Shown here in pieces: positions 7,386 through 15,790 of a DNA stretch of 64,000 bases. Each line of letters begins with the position of its first letter. Position 1 is the first letter of the stretch. The notes beneath the pieces are model-generated. The model ran no database searches and was not told the origin of the DNA. It saw only the letters and a program-made list of their open reading frames with translations. The stretch covers positions 61,711 through 125,710 of the forward strand of contig JAZQJG010000011.1 in assembly GCA_045541535.1 (NCBI GenBank). Direction: 5' to 3'. The stretch comes from Firm-08 sp045541535. Its GTDB lineage: Bacteria > Bacillota > Clostridia > Oscillospirales > QAKW01. The position numbers and the translations under genes were made by a program.

Positions 7386-8508
7386 AATTTATTTTGATAA
7401 TGGTGCCTCGTCCTATCCGAAACCGCGCAGTGTGTATGAAAACACCTTTGATTTTATTTGGTCCAACGGCGCCAATGCCGGGCGCAGCGCCCATCGTCTG
7501 GCAATGGAGGCGGCAGGGGTGGTATATGACACTCGCTGTGAATTGGCTCGCTTTTTTGGCCTGAATTCGCCGGAAAACGTGGTTTTTACGCTGAATGCGA
7601 CCTATGCGTTGAATTCGGTTTTACAGGGCTTTTTGCGCCCGGGCGATCATGTTGTTACGACGGTGATGGAACACAATAGCGTGTTGCGGCCGTTATATGC
7701 GTTACAACGTCGGGGTATAGATCTTGACGTTGTAGATGTGGATCTGTATGACGATGATAAAACCGTTGCTAATATTATGGAAAAAATTGGGCCAAAAACC
7801 CGTGCAATCGTTGTTTCTCAATGTTCTAACGTTTGCGGAAAAATGTTGCCGATCAAGCAAATTGCTACGCTGAAACGGGAGGGCATTCGCTTGATAGTCG
7901 ACGGCTCGCAAGGCGCAGGGAGTATTCCTACGGACTTTGAGGAGGAAAAAATGGATTATTATTGCGCTCCGATTCATAAGGGAATGCTGGGCTTGCAGGG
8001 CGGCGGGTTTGTGCTTTGCCGCTATAATGAATTAAAACCGTTGATTTTTGGCGGCACAGGCAGTGAAAGTATAAGGAAGGATCCGCCGGATTATCTTCCC
8101 GAGCGTTTGGAAGCTGGAACTTTGCCACTACCGTCCATCTTTTCTTTGCGGGAAGGCATTCGCTTTTTGCGTTCCGTCGGCATCGGAAACGTGTTTGCAC
8201 ACAAAAAGAGTTTGACCGCCAAACTATACCGCGCACTAAAACAAAATCCGAAAATTCGTCTCTATGTGGATTATGGCCGGATGGCATCGCCGGGCGTGTT
8301 TTCGTTTAACGTGGGGGAACTTCATTCCGAAGAAGTCGCGGCAACGCTCGCAAAAGAAGGCGTGGCAGTGCGTGCCGGATTGCACTGTGCTCCGTTATTT
8401 CATCAAAAGATGGGGACGACGGAGCAGGGGATGGTGCGTGTCAGTCTCGGATATGCAAATAATGAGCGGGAAATAAACGAATTTGTAAAAATAATTGAAA
8501 ATTTTTGA
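7378..8508 (+). CDS. class V aminotransferase, cysteine desulfurase-like
   Basis: PLP-dependent enzyme of the NifS/SufS superfamily, 376 residues from the ATG at 7378. It begins IYFDNGASSYPKP, has the PLP-Lys motif APIHKGMLGLQGGG and the active-site loop Cys in RAGLHCAPLFH near residue 345. These features match the desulfurase-like subgroup that accompanies DUF3343. It likely removes sulfur from cysteine and passes it to a carrier; no IscU/SufU scaffold is adjacent. The 8-base overlap with the DUF3343 gene implies a tight functional pair. Confidence 0.88.
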   Translation: MNEIYFDNGASSYPKPRSVYENTFDFIWSNGANAGRSAHRLAMEAAGVVYDTRCELARFFGLNSPENVVFTLNATYALNSVLQGFLRPGDHVVTTVMEHNSVLRPLYALQRRGIDLDVVDVDLYDDDKTVANIMEKIGPKTRAIVVSQCSNVCGKMLPIKQIATLKREGIRLIVDGSQGAGSIPTDFEEEKMDYYCAPIHKGMLGLQGGGFVLCRYNELKPLIFGGTGSESIRKDPPDYLPERLEAGTLPLPSIFSLREGIRFLRSVGIGNVFAHKKSLTAKLYRALKQNPKIRLYVDYGRMASPGVFSFNVGELHSEEVAATLAKEGVAVRAGLHCAPLFHQKMGTTEQGMVRVSLGYANNEREINEFVKIIENF

Positions 8509-8609
8509 TTTTTTAGTAAAAAAACATTTATTTCTTTTTCGTTTTGTGTTAAAATTAGTCTGTAAAAGTGTTTACGGTTAAATTTCCGGACGAAGAGGAA
8601 GTGAAGATA

Positions 8610-9464
8610 TTGCAATTAATAAGAGAAGAGATGTTAAAGTTGTGGGGCGTTATCACCTCGATGGAGTTTCCTACGGACTACATTGACATTATCCTGGTGG
8701 CGATTTTGCTATACTATTGTATCAGGATCATTTTTGATGCTCGCGCAGGTCAATTGCTGAAAGGCATTGTTTTGATCTTCGTGATCATGCAGATCGCCAA
8801 TATTCTGGATCTGAGTGCACTGGGGTATATCATTAACAATCTGTTGCAATACGGATTTTTGGCCGTGATCGTCGTATTTCAGCCGGAGTTGCGTACCGTA
8901 TTGGAAAAGATGGGTCGTACCAATTTGCGCAATATCAATATTTTTAATACGCGGCATAACGAGGCTGCGGATAAAAAGCATCAGATCATCAGCCAGGTGA
9001 TGGAGTGCTGTAAGGATCTTTCCACCCGAAAAATCGGCGGTCTGTTGGTGTTTGAGAAGACTACCAAATTGGGCGATATTATCAATACCGGTATCAGCGT
9101 TGACAGTGAAGTTTCCAGTCAGATGTTGGGTACTATTTTCTTTCCGAACACTCCTCTGCACGACGGTGCCGTTGTAATTCGTGATGATCGTATTGCGGCG
9201 GCAGGATGCTTGCTACCGCTTACCCAGCGTATGGAACTCAGTTCTTCGCTGGGCACCCGTCATCGTGCGGCAGTCGGTATCAGCGAGGTTTCCGATGCGA
9301 TTACCATTGTTATCAGTGAGGAGACCGGACGTATTTCCTACACGCAAAACGGACAGATCAATATCGGCGTAACGCCGGAGGCATTGGAGGAAGCGCTGAT
9401 TGCCTCACTGACCAAGGATGCAATTACCGGCAATCATCAGGGAAGGGGGAACGAAAATGCTTGA
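8610..9464 (+). CDS. cdaA: diadenylate cyclase CdaA
   Basis: Membrane enzyme that makes cyclic di-AMP from two ATP. Three N-terminal transmembrane segments (DIILVAILLYYCIRII, the KGIVLIFVIMQIANIL region and the LLQYGFLAVIVVF region) precede the DAC domain, with LHDGAVVIRDD and GTRHRAAVGISE as the catalytic DGA and RHR motifs. The start is uncertain: TTG 8610 has a gaggaag site and is used here; ATG 8632 would also fit, while a GTG at 8568 would have no ribosome site. It overlaps cdaR by 8 bases. glmM, which usually follows, is not here. Confidence 0.93.
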   Translation: MQLIREEMLKLWGVITSMEFPTDYIDIILVAILLYYCIRIIFDARAGQLLKGIVLIFVIMQIANILDLSALGYIINNLLQYGFLAVIVVFQPELRTVLEKMGRTNLRNINIFNTRHNEAADKKHQIISQVMECCKDLSTRKIGGLLVFEKTTKLGDIINTGISVDSEVSSQMLGTIFFPNTPLHDGAVVIRDDRIAAAGCLLPLTQRMELSSSLGTRHRAAVGISEVSDAITIVISEETGRISYTQNGQINIGVTPEALEEALIASLTKDAITGNHQGRGNENA

Positions 9465-10695
9465 TTTTATCAAATCCCTTCCGGGAAAGCTTAAACATAA
9501 TTTGTGGCTGAAGTTGCTGTCGTTGTTACTTGCCTTCATCGTTTGGGTCGTAGTGGTTGCTTATTACGATCCGGAGGCGACTGATACGCTGGAGGGCATC
9601 CCGGTCACCATTGACTACGAGCAAACCGTTTTGCAGGATCAGGGGTTGATCCTTGTGAGTGAAACGACGGCAACAGTGGACGTTAAGATTGAGGGACGAC
9701 GGGAAAAACTTGCTTTGATCAATAAAGATAAGGTCACGGCGGTTGTAAGTCTGGCCTCGGTAACCAAACCCGGTGAATATGATCTTCCCATTACCGTAGC
9801 CATTGATGGACAATCGGTCAAAACCGTCAGCCAAAGCAAGGAAACGATTCGACTTAAATTTGAAAAAGCAATCAACGCTCAATTTACCGTGGACGTGATT
9901 ACCAAGGGTCAGGTAGCGGAAGGCTTTGTGCTGGAGAAGATTGCCAATCCTACGGTGGTCACCGTAAACGGCCCCGAAAGCGTAATTGAAAAGATTTCCA
10001 CCATTCAGGCGGTGGTTTCTCAGGAGAAATTTTCCGAATCCGGTGTTTATGACGCTACGATTCTGTATCTGGATAAAAACGGTGAAAAGCTGGATGACGC
10101 CTTTTTGAGCGCCGATGCGGTGAAGGTTAATATTTCTGTATTTGAAGAAAAAACCGTGCCGTTGCAGGTGGAAGTTACCAATACCGCCGGCGGCAATGAC
10201 AGTGCATATCTTAAGGTTACTGTTGAGCCCGAAAATATCACCATTGCAGGCAGTACGGAGGCGTTGGCATCTATCAATTACATTTCTCTTGGAACGGTAG
10301 ACGTTTCTGAAATTGAGAAGGCTGTTACCAAAGAAATGCCGCTGATCCTGCCCAACGGAATCAAGAGTGTTGAGGCTGTGGAAAATGCCAGGGTCACCTT
10401 CAATTTTGAAGGAACGGTAACAAAGCAATTCAAGATTAATGCCAAGTCCGTACTTCTTGAAAATGCGGTAGACGGCACGGAGGTTGATCTTCCGACGGGT
10501 GAGATCACTGTCACGGTCCGAGGTAATGCGGAGGATATGGGTAAGTTGCAGGCGTCCGATATTTCCCTGCGAATTGATTGCAAAAATCAAAAGCTTCCCA
10601 AGGGTTCTAACCGTATGCCTGTATATTGCGTATTCCCCTCAACCTATAAGGTTGGCGCAATCGGAAAGTACGAACTTACGGTAAAAGTTTCATAA
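9457..10695 (+). CDS. cdaR: YbbR-domain regulator of CdaA
   Basis: Extracytoplasmic regulator of the CdaA cyclase, 412 residues. One N-terminal membrane helix (LLSLLLAFIVWVVVVAYY) follows the LWLKLLS motif, then about four repeats of the YbbR beta-domain, recognisable by segments such as VTVNGPESVIEKISTIQA and ITIAGSTEALASINYI. The ATG at 9457 has a strong gggaaggggg site and overlaps the end of cdaA. The partner glmM (phosphoglucosamine mutase) of the usual cdaA-cdaR-glmM operon is missing from this neighbourhood. Confidence 0.92.
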   Translation: MLDFIKSLPGKLKHNLWLKLLSLLLAFIVWVVVVAYYDPEATDTLEGIPVTIDYEQTVLQDQGLILVSETTATVDVKIEGRREKLALINKDKVTAVVSLASVTKPGEYDLPITVAIDGQSVKTVSQSKETIRLKFEKAINAQFTVDVITKGQVAEGFVLEKIANPTVVTVNGPESVIEKISTIQAVVSQEKFSESGVYDATILYLDKNGEKLDDAFLSADAVKVNISVFEEKTVPLQVEVTNTAGGNDSAYLKVTVEPENITIAGSTEALASINYISLGTVDVSEIEKAVTKEMPLILPNGIKSVEAVENARVTFNFEGTVTKQFKINAKSVLLENAVDGTEVDLPTGEITVTVRGNAEDMGKLQASDISLRIDCKNQKLPKGSNRMPVYCVFPSTYKVGAIGKYELTVKVS

Positions 10696-10701
10696 ATGCT
10701 T

Positions 10702-10730
10702 GCAAAATCCTCCCGTCGGGAGGATTTTGC
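10702..10730 (+). terminator. hairpin between cdaR and the RseC-like gene
   Basis: Perfect 13-bp stem gcaaaatcctccc/gggaggattttgc with a 3-base loop. It lacks a strong T-run, so it may be a partial terminator or an mRNA-stability element. Confidence 0.65.
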
Positions 10731-10751
10731 GATTTGGAAAGGAAAACCATA

Positions 10752-11156
10752 ATGACGCAAACGGGTGTGATCAAATCAATATCCGGTCAGACGGCGGTGG
10801 TGCGTGTCGTGCGCAAGGGAGCTTGTGGTGATGGCTGTAGTATGTGTGGCTTATGCAGCGCCGAAACTATCGACGTTCAGGCAAAATGCCTGCTTGCGGT
10901 AAGTGTCGGTGATCGGGTAAGGATTCAATCTTCCGATCGGGCAACGCTGGGCGGCCTGATTTGTGTGTTTCTGTTGCCGGTGCTTATGCCTCTTGTATTT
11001 TATCTGCTGGCTGCTTGGTTGTTTGGAACGGTGATCGGTATGGTTGCTGCAGGAATAACGTTGGCGCTGTGTGTTGCGTTGATTCGTTATCTTAACCGAA
11101 ACAAAGAATTTTTGAATGCGGCGCAAGCCTGCGTAATCTCAAAAGTGGCAGACTAA
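10752..11156 (+). CDS. rseC: RseC/MucC-like (SoxR-reducing) family protein
   Basis: Membrane protein of 134 residues. An N-terminal cytosolic domain carries a Cys cluster (GACGDGCSMCGLC, CxxxCxxCxxC spacing) and is followed by two hydrophobic segments at about 70-110 (GGLICVFLLPVLMPLVFYLL and the GMVAAGITLALCVAL stretch). The family occurs next to Rnf electron-transport genes and in anti-sigma systems; no rnf gene is here. The ATG at 10752 is preferred to a TTG six codons earlier because aaagga is properly placed. The gene stands alone after the cdaAR hairpin. Confidence 0.8.
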   Translation: MTQTGVIKSISGQTAVVRVVRKGACGDGCSMCGLCSAETIDVQAKCLLAVSVGDRVRIQSSDRATLGGLICVFLLPVLMPLVFYLLAAWLFGTVIGMVAAGITLALCVALIRYLNRNKEFLNAAQACVISKVAD

Positions 11157-11159
11157 TGC

Positions 11160-11188
11160 TTGCAATTTTATTATAAATGAATTATAAT
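11160..11188 (+). promoter_or_regulatory. promoter for aminotransferase-purB unit
   Basis: TTGCAA at 11160-11165, 17-base spacer, TATAAT at 11183-11188. Confidence 0.8.
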
Positions 11189-11239
11189 ATTCTTTATTAG
11201 TGCATAATGAAAATGAACGCTGAAAAAGGAGTTGTCAAT

Positions 11240-12526
11240 ATGCGTCCATACGTTGAATTGAATCGAGAAGAGTTGGAAGGGTTAAAGATTAAGCTTACGG
11301 AGCAGTATGAGAACTACTGTGCTAAAAATCTGGCCCTGGATATGTCCAGAGGCAAGCCATGCTCCGACCAGCTCAATCTCAGTGAAGATATTTTGCAGGC
11401 CCTCAGCCATACCGAGGACTGTTTTGCCAAGAACGGTCTGGATTGCCGTAATTATGGTTTGTGGGATGGGATTGGCGAGGCAAAGGTGCTGTTTGGCGAT
11501 CTGTTGGGCGTTTCGCCCGAACAACTGGTGCTGGGCGGTAATTCCAGTTTGACGATGATGTACGACACCATTTCCCGTGCGTACAATTTCGGATTTTTCA
11601 ACAGCCCCCGTCCTTGGTGTAAGGAAGAAAAAATCAAGTTCCTTTGTCCTTCTCCCGGATATGACCGTCACTTTGCCATTTCACAGTTGTTCGGCATGGA
11701 GATGATTGCCATTGAAATGACGCCGGACGGCCCCGATATGGATGCTGTGGAATATTACGTGGAAAACGATAAAGCGGTAAAGGGCATTTGGTGTGTACCC
11801 AAATATTCTAATCCTCAGGGTATTACCTATTCCGACGAAACCGTTCGCCGTTTTGCCGCATTAAAGCCGGCAGCTCCCGACTTCCGTATCATTTGGGACA
11901 ATGCCTACGCCATCCACGATCTTTATGAAGAGAAGGATGAACTGCTTAACATTTTTGATGCTTGCAGTGAGGCGAGTAATCCTGATATCGTAATTTCCTT
12001 CAGCTCCACTTCCAAGGTTTCTTTTCCCGGTAGTGGTGTTGCCGTGATGGCTGCCAGCCCTCGGAATCTGGAATTTATGAAGCAGCAGATCTCCATTCAG
12101 ACTATTGGTCCGGACAAGCTCAATCAGTTGCGTCACGTTAAGACTTATAAGAATGCCGCCGGTGTATTGAAACATATGAAAAAACTGGCAGATATTCTGC
12201 GTCCCAAATTTGAAGCAGTGTTGAGCATTTTGGATGAGGAACTTTCTTCTACCGGTGTTGGCCGTTGGACGCGCCCCAAAGGCGGATATTTCATCGGATT
12301 TGATACGATGGACGGTTGCGCCAAGCGGGTATATAACTTGTGTAAGGATGCCGGTGTGGTGTTGACCACGGCAGGCGCCACCTATCCCGGAGGCGTTGAC
12401 CCCAAGGATAGCAATATTCGTCTCGCTCCCAGTTATCCGCCGATGGAGGAGTTGCAGGTTGCCATGCGTGTCTTTTGCGTATGCGTAAAGCTTGCGGCAG
12501 TGGAGAAAATTTTGGAGGATATGTAA
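11240..12526 (+). CDS. aminotransferase class I/II (aspartate/alanine type)
   Basis: PLP-dependent transaminase of 428 residues from the ATG at 11240 (aaaggag site). It shows LDMSRGKPCSDQLNLS near the N-terminus, GNSSLTMMYDTISRA for cofactor phosphate contact, WCVPKYSNPQGITYS, IIWDNAYAIHDLY with the PLP-ring Asp, and FSSTSKVSFPGSGVAVMA with the Schiff-base Lys. This large-type subgroup is widespread in Firmicutes and annotated as putative aspartate or alanine aminotransferase; substrate preference cannot be read from sequence. It lies one base before purB, so the two are co-transcribed; supply of aspartate to the purine pathway would fit. Confidence 0.88.
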   Translation: MRPYVELNREELEGLKIKLTEQYENYCAKNLALDMSRGKPCSDQLNLSEDILQALSHTEDCFAKNGLDCRNYGLWDGIGEAKVLFGDLLGVSPEQLVLGGNSSLTMMYDTISRAYNFGFFNSPRPWCKEEKIKFLCPSPGYDRHFAISQLFGMEMIAIEMTPDGPDMDAVEYYVENDKAVKGIWCVPKYSNPQGITYSDETVRRFAALKPAAPDFRIIWDNAYAIHDLYEEKDELLNIFDACSEASNPDIVISFSSTSKVSFPGSGVAVMAASPRNLEFMKQQISIQTIGPDKLNQLRHVKTYKNAAGVLKHMKKLADILRPKFEAVLSILDEELSSTGVGRWTRPKGGYFIGFDTMDGCAKRVYNLCKDAGVVLTTAGATYPGGVDPKDSNIRLAPSYPPMEELQVAMRVFCVCVKLAAVEKILEDM

Positions 12527-12527
12527 A

Positions 12528-13949
12528 ATGTTTGAACGCTACGAAAGTCCGTTCAGTTCACGTTACGCCAGCAAGGAGATGCAATACATTTTCTCGCCGG
12601 ACATGAAATTTAAAACCTGGAGAAAGCTGTGGGTATCATTAGCTCGCGCCGAGCATAAGCTGGGCTTGCCGGTAACTGCTGAGCAGGTGGCCGAGCTTGA
12701 AAAGTATCAGGATGATATTAACTACGACGTTGCCCGCCAGAGGGAAAAAGAAACTCGTCACGACGTAATGAGTCACGTGTATGCATACGGCGTGCAGGCT
12801 CCGTTGGCAGAGCCTATTATTCATTTGGGCGCCACCTCTTGTTACGTGGGTGATAATACCGACGTGATCGTTATGCGTGAAGGCTTGCGTCTGCTTCGGA
12901 AAAAACTGTTGACCGTGATCAGTCATCTGGCTGCTTTTGCCGCTGAGTATAAGGGGCTTCCTTGCCTCGGTTACACCCATTTACAATCTGCACAGCTCAC
13001 CACCGTCGGAAAACGTGCTACGCTTTGGATCAATGAGTTTTTGATGGATTTGCAGGAATTGGATTTCCGCTTGTCCGGTTTGAAGCTGTTGGGTAGCAAA
13101 GGCACCACCGGAACACAGGCCAGCTTTTTGGAACTGTTTGACGGCGATATGAACAAGATTCGTGAAATGGAACGTATGATTGCCGCCGATTTTGACTTTG
13201 ACGGTGTTGTTCCCGTTTCCGGACAAACCTATTCCCGTAAGGTGGATGCCGGTATCGGCGCCGCACTTTCTGCCATCGCACAAAGTGCGTATAAATTTGC
13301 CGGAGATCTGCGTGTGTTGGCCAGCTTTAAGGAGATGGAGGAACCTTTTGAAAAGAAACAGATCGGTTCTTCTGCTATGCCTTATAAAAGAAATCCCATG
13401 CGGTCCGAACGCATTTGCGCATTGGCACGTTATATAATGGTGGATGCCCTAAATCCGGCTTTAACCACCGCCGCTCAATATTTTGAGAGAACGCTGGATG
13501 ACTCTGCAAACAAGCGTATTGCGATGGCCGAGGCGTTTTTGGCAACGGACGGTATGTTGGATCTTCTTATCAACGTTACCAACGGCTTGGTGGTCTATCC
13601 TAAGGTGATTGAGCAGAGAATTATGCGTGAGATCCCTTTTATGGCCAGCGAAAACATTATGATGGCCGCTGTAAAAAAAGGCGGCAATCGCCAGCTACTG
13701 CATGAAAAGATCCGCGAGTATTCTGTGGAGGCCGCCAGACAGGTCAAAGAATTCGGCAAAGAAAACGATTTGCTGGACCGCATCTGTGCCGACCCCGAAT
13801 TCGGGTTGACTCGTGAAGAAGTAGATGCCGTATTGGTTCCCTCCAACTATATCGGTTGTTGTGTGGAACAGGTGAATTGCTTCTTATCCGAAGAGGTTTC
13901 GCCGCTTTTGAAGGATCTGGATGTTGTAAAGGCGGAAATTTCCGTATAA
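12528..13949 (+). CDS. purB: adenylosuccinate lyase
   Basis: Catalyses two fumarate-releasing steps in purine synthesis. The protein has 473 residues with the fumarase/lyase superfamily signature SSAMPYKRNPMRSE, the catalytic His regions (ETRHDVMSHV and GYTHLQSAQLTT) and an SKGTTGTQASF loop. The start at 12528 follows the aminotransferase stop by one base, with ggaggat as ribosome site inside the upstream gene. A perfect terminator follows. Length and motifs are normal. Confidence 0.97.
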   Translation: MFERYESPFSSRYASKEMQYIFSPDMKFKTWRKLWVSLARAEHKLGLPVTAEQVAELEKYQDDINYDVARQREKETRHDVMSHVYAYGVQAPLAEPIIHLGATSCYVGDNTDVIVMREGLRLLRKKLLTVISHLAAFAAEYKGLPCLGYTHLQSAQLTTVGKRATLWINEFLMDLQELDFRLSGLKLLGSKGTTGTQASFLELFDGDMNKIREMERMIAADFDFDGVVPVSGQTYSRKVDAGIGAALSAIAQSAYKFAGDLRVLASFKEMEEPFEKKQIGSSAMPYKRNPMRSERICALARYIMVDALNPALTTAAQYFERTLDDSANKRIAMAEAFLATDGMLDLLINVTNGLVVYPKVIEQRIMREIPFMASENIMMAAVKKGGNRQLLHEKIREYSVEAARQVKEFGKENDLLDRICADPEFGLTREEVDAVLVPSNYIGCCVEQVNCFLSEEVSPLLKDLDVVKAEISV

Positions 13950-13954
13950 ATCAA

Positions 13955-13992
13955 AAAGAAGTCTGCGTGTGCAGACTTCTTTGCCTTTACTT
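13955..13992 (+). terminator. terminator after purB
   Basis: Perfect 12-bp stem aaagaagtctgc/gcagacttcttt with 4-base loop (13955-13982), then tgcctttactttt. Confidence 0.88.
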
Positions 13993-14014
13993 TTTGTGAG
14001 TTTTATGATAAAAT
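13986..14014 (+). promoter_or_regulatory. promoter for nrdR
   Basis: TTTACT at 13986-13991, 17-base spacer, extended TGaTAAAAT with -10 at 14009-14014. No clear NrdR box was found here. Confidence 0.6.
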
Positions 14015-14046
14015 TTGATCAATATGAACTACGAGGTGACTGAATT

Positions 14047-14508
14047 ATGAAATGTCCGTTTTGTGCATACGATGAGAGTAAGGTAATTGACTCTCGCCCT
14101 GCCGATGATGGCAACCGCATCCGCCGCCGCCGTGAATGTATCAAATGCGGCAAGCGTTTTACCACCTTTGAGGCCATTGAAACCATTCCGTTGATCGTAA
14201 TTAAAAAAGACAATACCCGTGAGCCCTTTTCAAGAGAAAAAATTCTGCGCGGTTTGATGAAGGCTTGCGAGAAGCGTCCGATCAGCGTGGATATGATTGA
14301 GGGCATTGTAACCGATATTGAAAACGTGCTTTGCAACAGTCTGGAAAAGGAAATCACCACCACCTATATCGGTGATCTCGTGATGGAACGACTGAAAAAA
14401 ATGGATGACGTGGCATACGTTCGTTATGCCTCCGTTCACCGTCAGTTCAAGGATATCAATTCCTTGTTTGAAGAAGTATCCAAATTGCTTAAAGAGGGTA
14501 ATGACTGA
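14047..14508 (+). CDS. nrdR: transcriptional repressor NrdR
   Basis: Represses ribonucleotide reductase genes in response to ATP/dATP. The 153-residue protein begins with a zinc ribbon (Cys3, Cys6, Cys31 and Cys34: CPFC ... CIKC) rich in Arg for DNA binding, followed by an ATP-cone domain (IKKDNTREPFSREKILRGL). Ribosome site gaggtg. The downstream unknown gene starts two bases after its stop. No nrd reductase genes are in the window, so its targets are elsewhere. Confidence 0.97.
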   Translation: MKCPFCAYDESKVIDSRPADDGNRIRRRRECIKCGKRFTTFEAIETIPLIVIKKDNTREPFSREKILRGLMKACEKRPISVDMIEGIVTDIENVLCNSLEKEITTTYIGDLVMERLKKMDDVAYVRYASVHRQFKDINSLFEEVSKLLKEGND

Positions 14509-14510
14509 GT

Positions 14511-15032
14511 ATGAATTTGTTTGAAGAAATTTATGACGGCGAGCTGAATTTTGAAATTGTGTCTTCTGAAATCGGTGACGACGGGATCGTGATGGATCTG
14601 TCTGCTGAATACGAAGGGGAGAGTGTTGGCCTCCGGGTCAAGATGCCCATTCAGCAAAAGAAGATGATTTTTAAAAGCTTTATTTTTCCCGATGCGTCCC
14701 GTCCTATGGAATTTTATTCCCTTGGAGAGCAGAGTGATCGGCTGATCAAAGCGCTGGATGCGATCTGGCATCCGGACTTTGAAGTGGAGGGTAAATTTGA
14801 TCCAAACGGTGCGGAAATTGAATATGCAATTCTGAACAAAGAATTCTTTGATTGCACCAAGGAGAAAACTTATACCAGACTTTATTATCAGTTGGATCTT
14901 GAAACGGGGGACAGCTTTGACAATTACAATCTTGAGATTGGATTTAATTTTAATCTTGGCAGAAGCAGAGCGTCCTTTGTGGAAAGAAAGCGTGAACTCC
15001 GCAACGATTTGATCGCGCTTTTGATGGCATAA
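14511..15032 (+). CDS. protein of unknown function, co-transcribed with nrdR
   Basis: I do not recognise this 173-residue protein. It has no signal peptide or membrane segment, is acidic in its first half, and is rich in alternating hydrophobic and charged residues suggestive of beta structure (GIVMDLSAEYEGESVGLRVKM, DNYNLEIGFNFNLG). The C-terminus is basic (ASFVERKRELRNDLIALLMA). It starts two bases after nrdR with its ribosome site inside nrdR, so the pair is translated together. The reading frame is clearly coding, with the same codon style as its neighbours. Confidence 0.75.
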   Translation: MNLFEEIYDGELNFEIVSSEIGDDGIVMDLSAEYEGESVGLRVKMPIQQKKMIFKSFIFPDASRPMEFYSLGEQSDRLIKALDAIWHPDFEVEGKFDPNGAEIEYAILNKEFFDCTKEKTYTRLYYQLDLETGDSFDNYNLEIGFNFNLGRSRASFVERKRELRNDLIALLMA

Positions 15033-15050
15033 AGTTTTTAAATAATTATA

Positions 15051-15079
15051 TTGACAATTATAATGGGTTGTGTTATAAT
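15051..15079 (+). promoter_or_regulatory. strong sigma-A promoter for rplU-prp-rpmA
   Basis: TTGACA at 15051-15056, 17-base spacer, TATAAT at 15074-15079: full consensus. Confidence 0.92.
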
Positions 15080-15087
15080 AACCGATG

Positions 15088-15131
15088 CCGCTTATATGGG
15101 GTCTAATTGGGAAACCAAACCTTATGTAGCG
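15088..15131 (+). promoter_or_regulatory. structured 5' leader of rplU (candidate L21 leader)
   Basis: The region between promoter and rplU can fold into an imperfect long stem closed by CGCT (15089-15092) and AGCG (15128-15131), with gg/cc pairing inside. Firmicutes L21 mRNAs carry a known autoregulatory leader in this position. Whether this one matches that family needs a covariance search. Confidence 0.4.
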
Positions 15132-15163
15132 AGTTTTTAATTAAGAAAGTGAGGTGCTTTGTA

Positions 15164-15475
15164 ATGTTCGCAATTATTGAAACAGGCGGAAAGCAGTACA
15201 AAGTGCAGGAAGGCGATGTAATCTTTGTAGAAAAGCTGGCAGGAGAAGAGAACACGGCAGTTGTTTTTGATAAGGTTATCGCTGTCGGCGACGGTGCTGA
15301 TATCAAGGTTGGCACTCCTTACATCGCTGATGCAAAGGTTGAAGCAAGTCTGATCAAGACCGCCAAAAGCTCTAAGATCATTGTTTACAAGATGAAACCC
15401 AAGAAGAATTATCGTCGTAAGCAGGGTCACAGACAGCCCTATACCAAGGTTCAGATCACTGCGATCAATGCGTAA
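15164..15475 (+). CDS. rplU: 50S ribosomal protein L21
   Basis: Large-subunit protein, 103 residues, beginning MFAIIETGGKQYKVQEGD as is standard, with KMKPKKNYRRKQGHRQPYT at the C-terminal end for 23S rRNA contact. The ATG at 15164 follows a gaggtg site. Its stop overlaps the start of prp by one base (TAATG). The order rplU-prp-rpmA is the conserved Firmicutes arrangement. Confidence 0.98.
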   Translation: MFAIIETGGKQYKVQEGDVIFVEKLAGEENTAVVFDKVIAVGDGADIKVGTPYIADAKVEASLIKTAKSSKIIVYKMKPKKNYRRKQGHRQPYTKVQITAINA

Positions 15476-15786
15476 TGACTACGCTGAAATTGCTGAAAAA
15501 GCAGCAGCGACTGATCGGTTTTCGTTGTGAGGGTCACAGCGGATATGCCGAAGAGGGCGAAGATATTGTCTGCGCGGCAATATCGTCTGTAACGCAGTTT
15601 TGCATATGCTGTGCCGAAGAGTTCGGAATCCCGTTGGTTTTTCGTAAGGATGAGGCATTGTTGGAATGTAGCGTTATGCGCCCGGATCCGATTTTTTCCG
15701 GATTGCTTACAGCACTTGAGAAAAGCGTTTCTCAGTTGCAGGCGGATTTTCCGGAATACATTTGTTTAGAAATTATGGAGGTGTAA
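15475..15786 (+). CDS. prp: ribosomal-processing cysteine protease Prp
   Basis: Protease that removes the N-terminal extension of L27 before ribosome assembly. At 103 residues it shows the family signature GHSGYAEEGEDIVCAAISSV, containing the catalytic His and Cys. It is located between rplU and rpmA and translationally coupled to rplU. Its substrate, L27 with the extension, is the next gene, so the pair is self-consistent. Confidence 0.94.
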   Translation: MTTLKLLKKQQRLIGFRCEGHSGYAEEGEDIVCAAISSVTQFCICCAEEFGIPLVFRKDEALLECSVMRPDPIFSGLLTALEKSVSQLQADFPEYICLEIMEV

Positions 15787-15790
15787 TCAA

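Noticed and set aside
9526..10590. Long minus-strand frame opposite cdaR
   Set aside because: It is the antisense shadow of cdaR, with no ribosome site and no recognisable protein pattern; cdaR has clear domain features.
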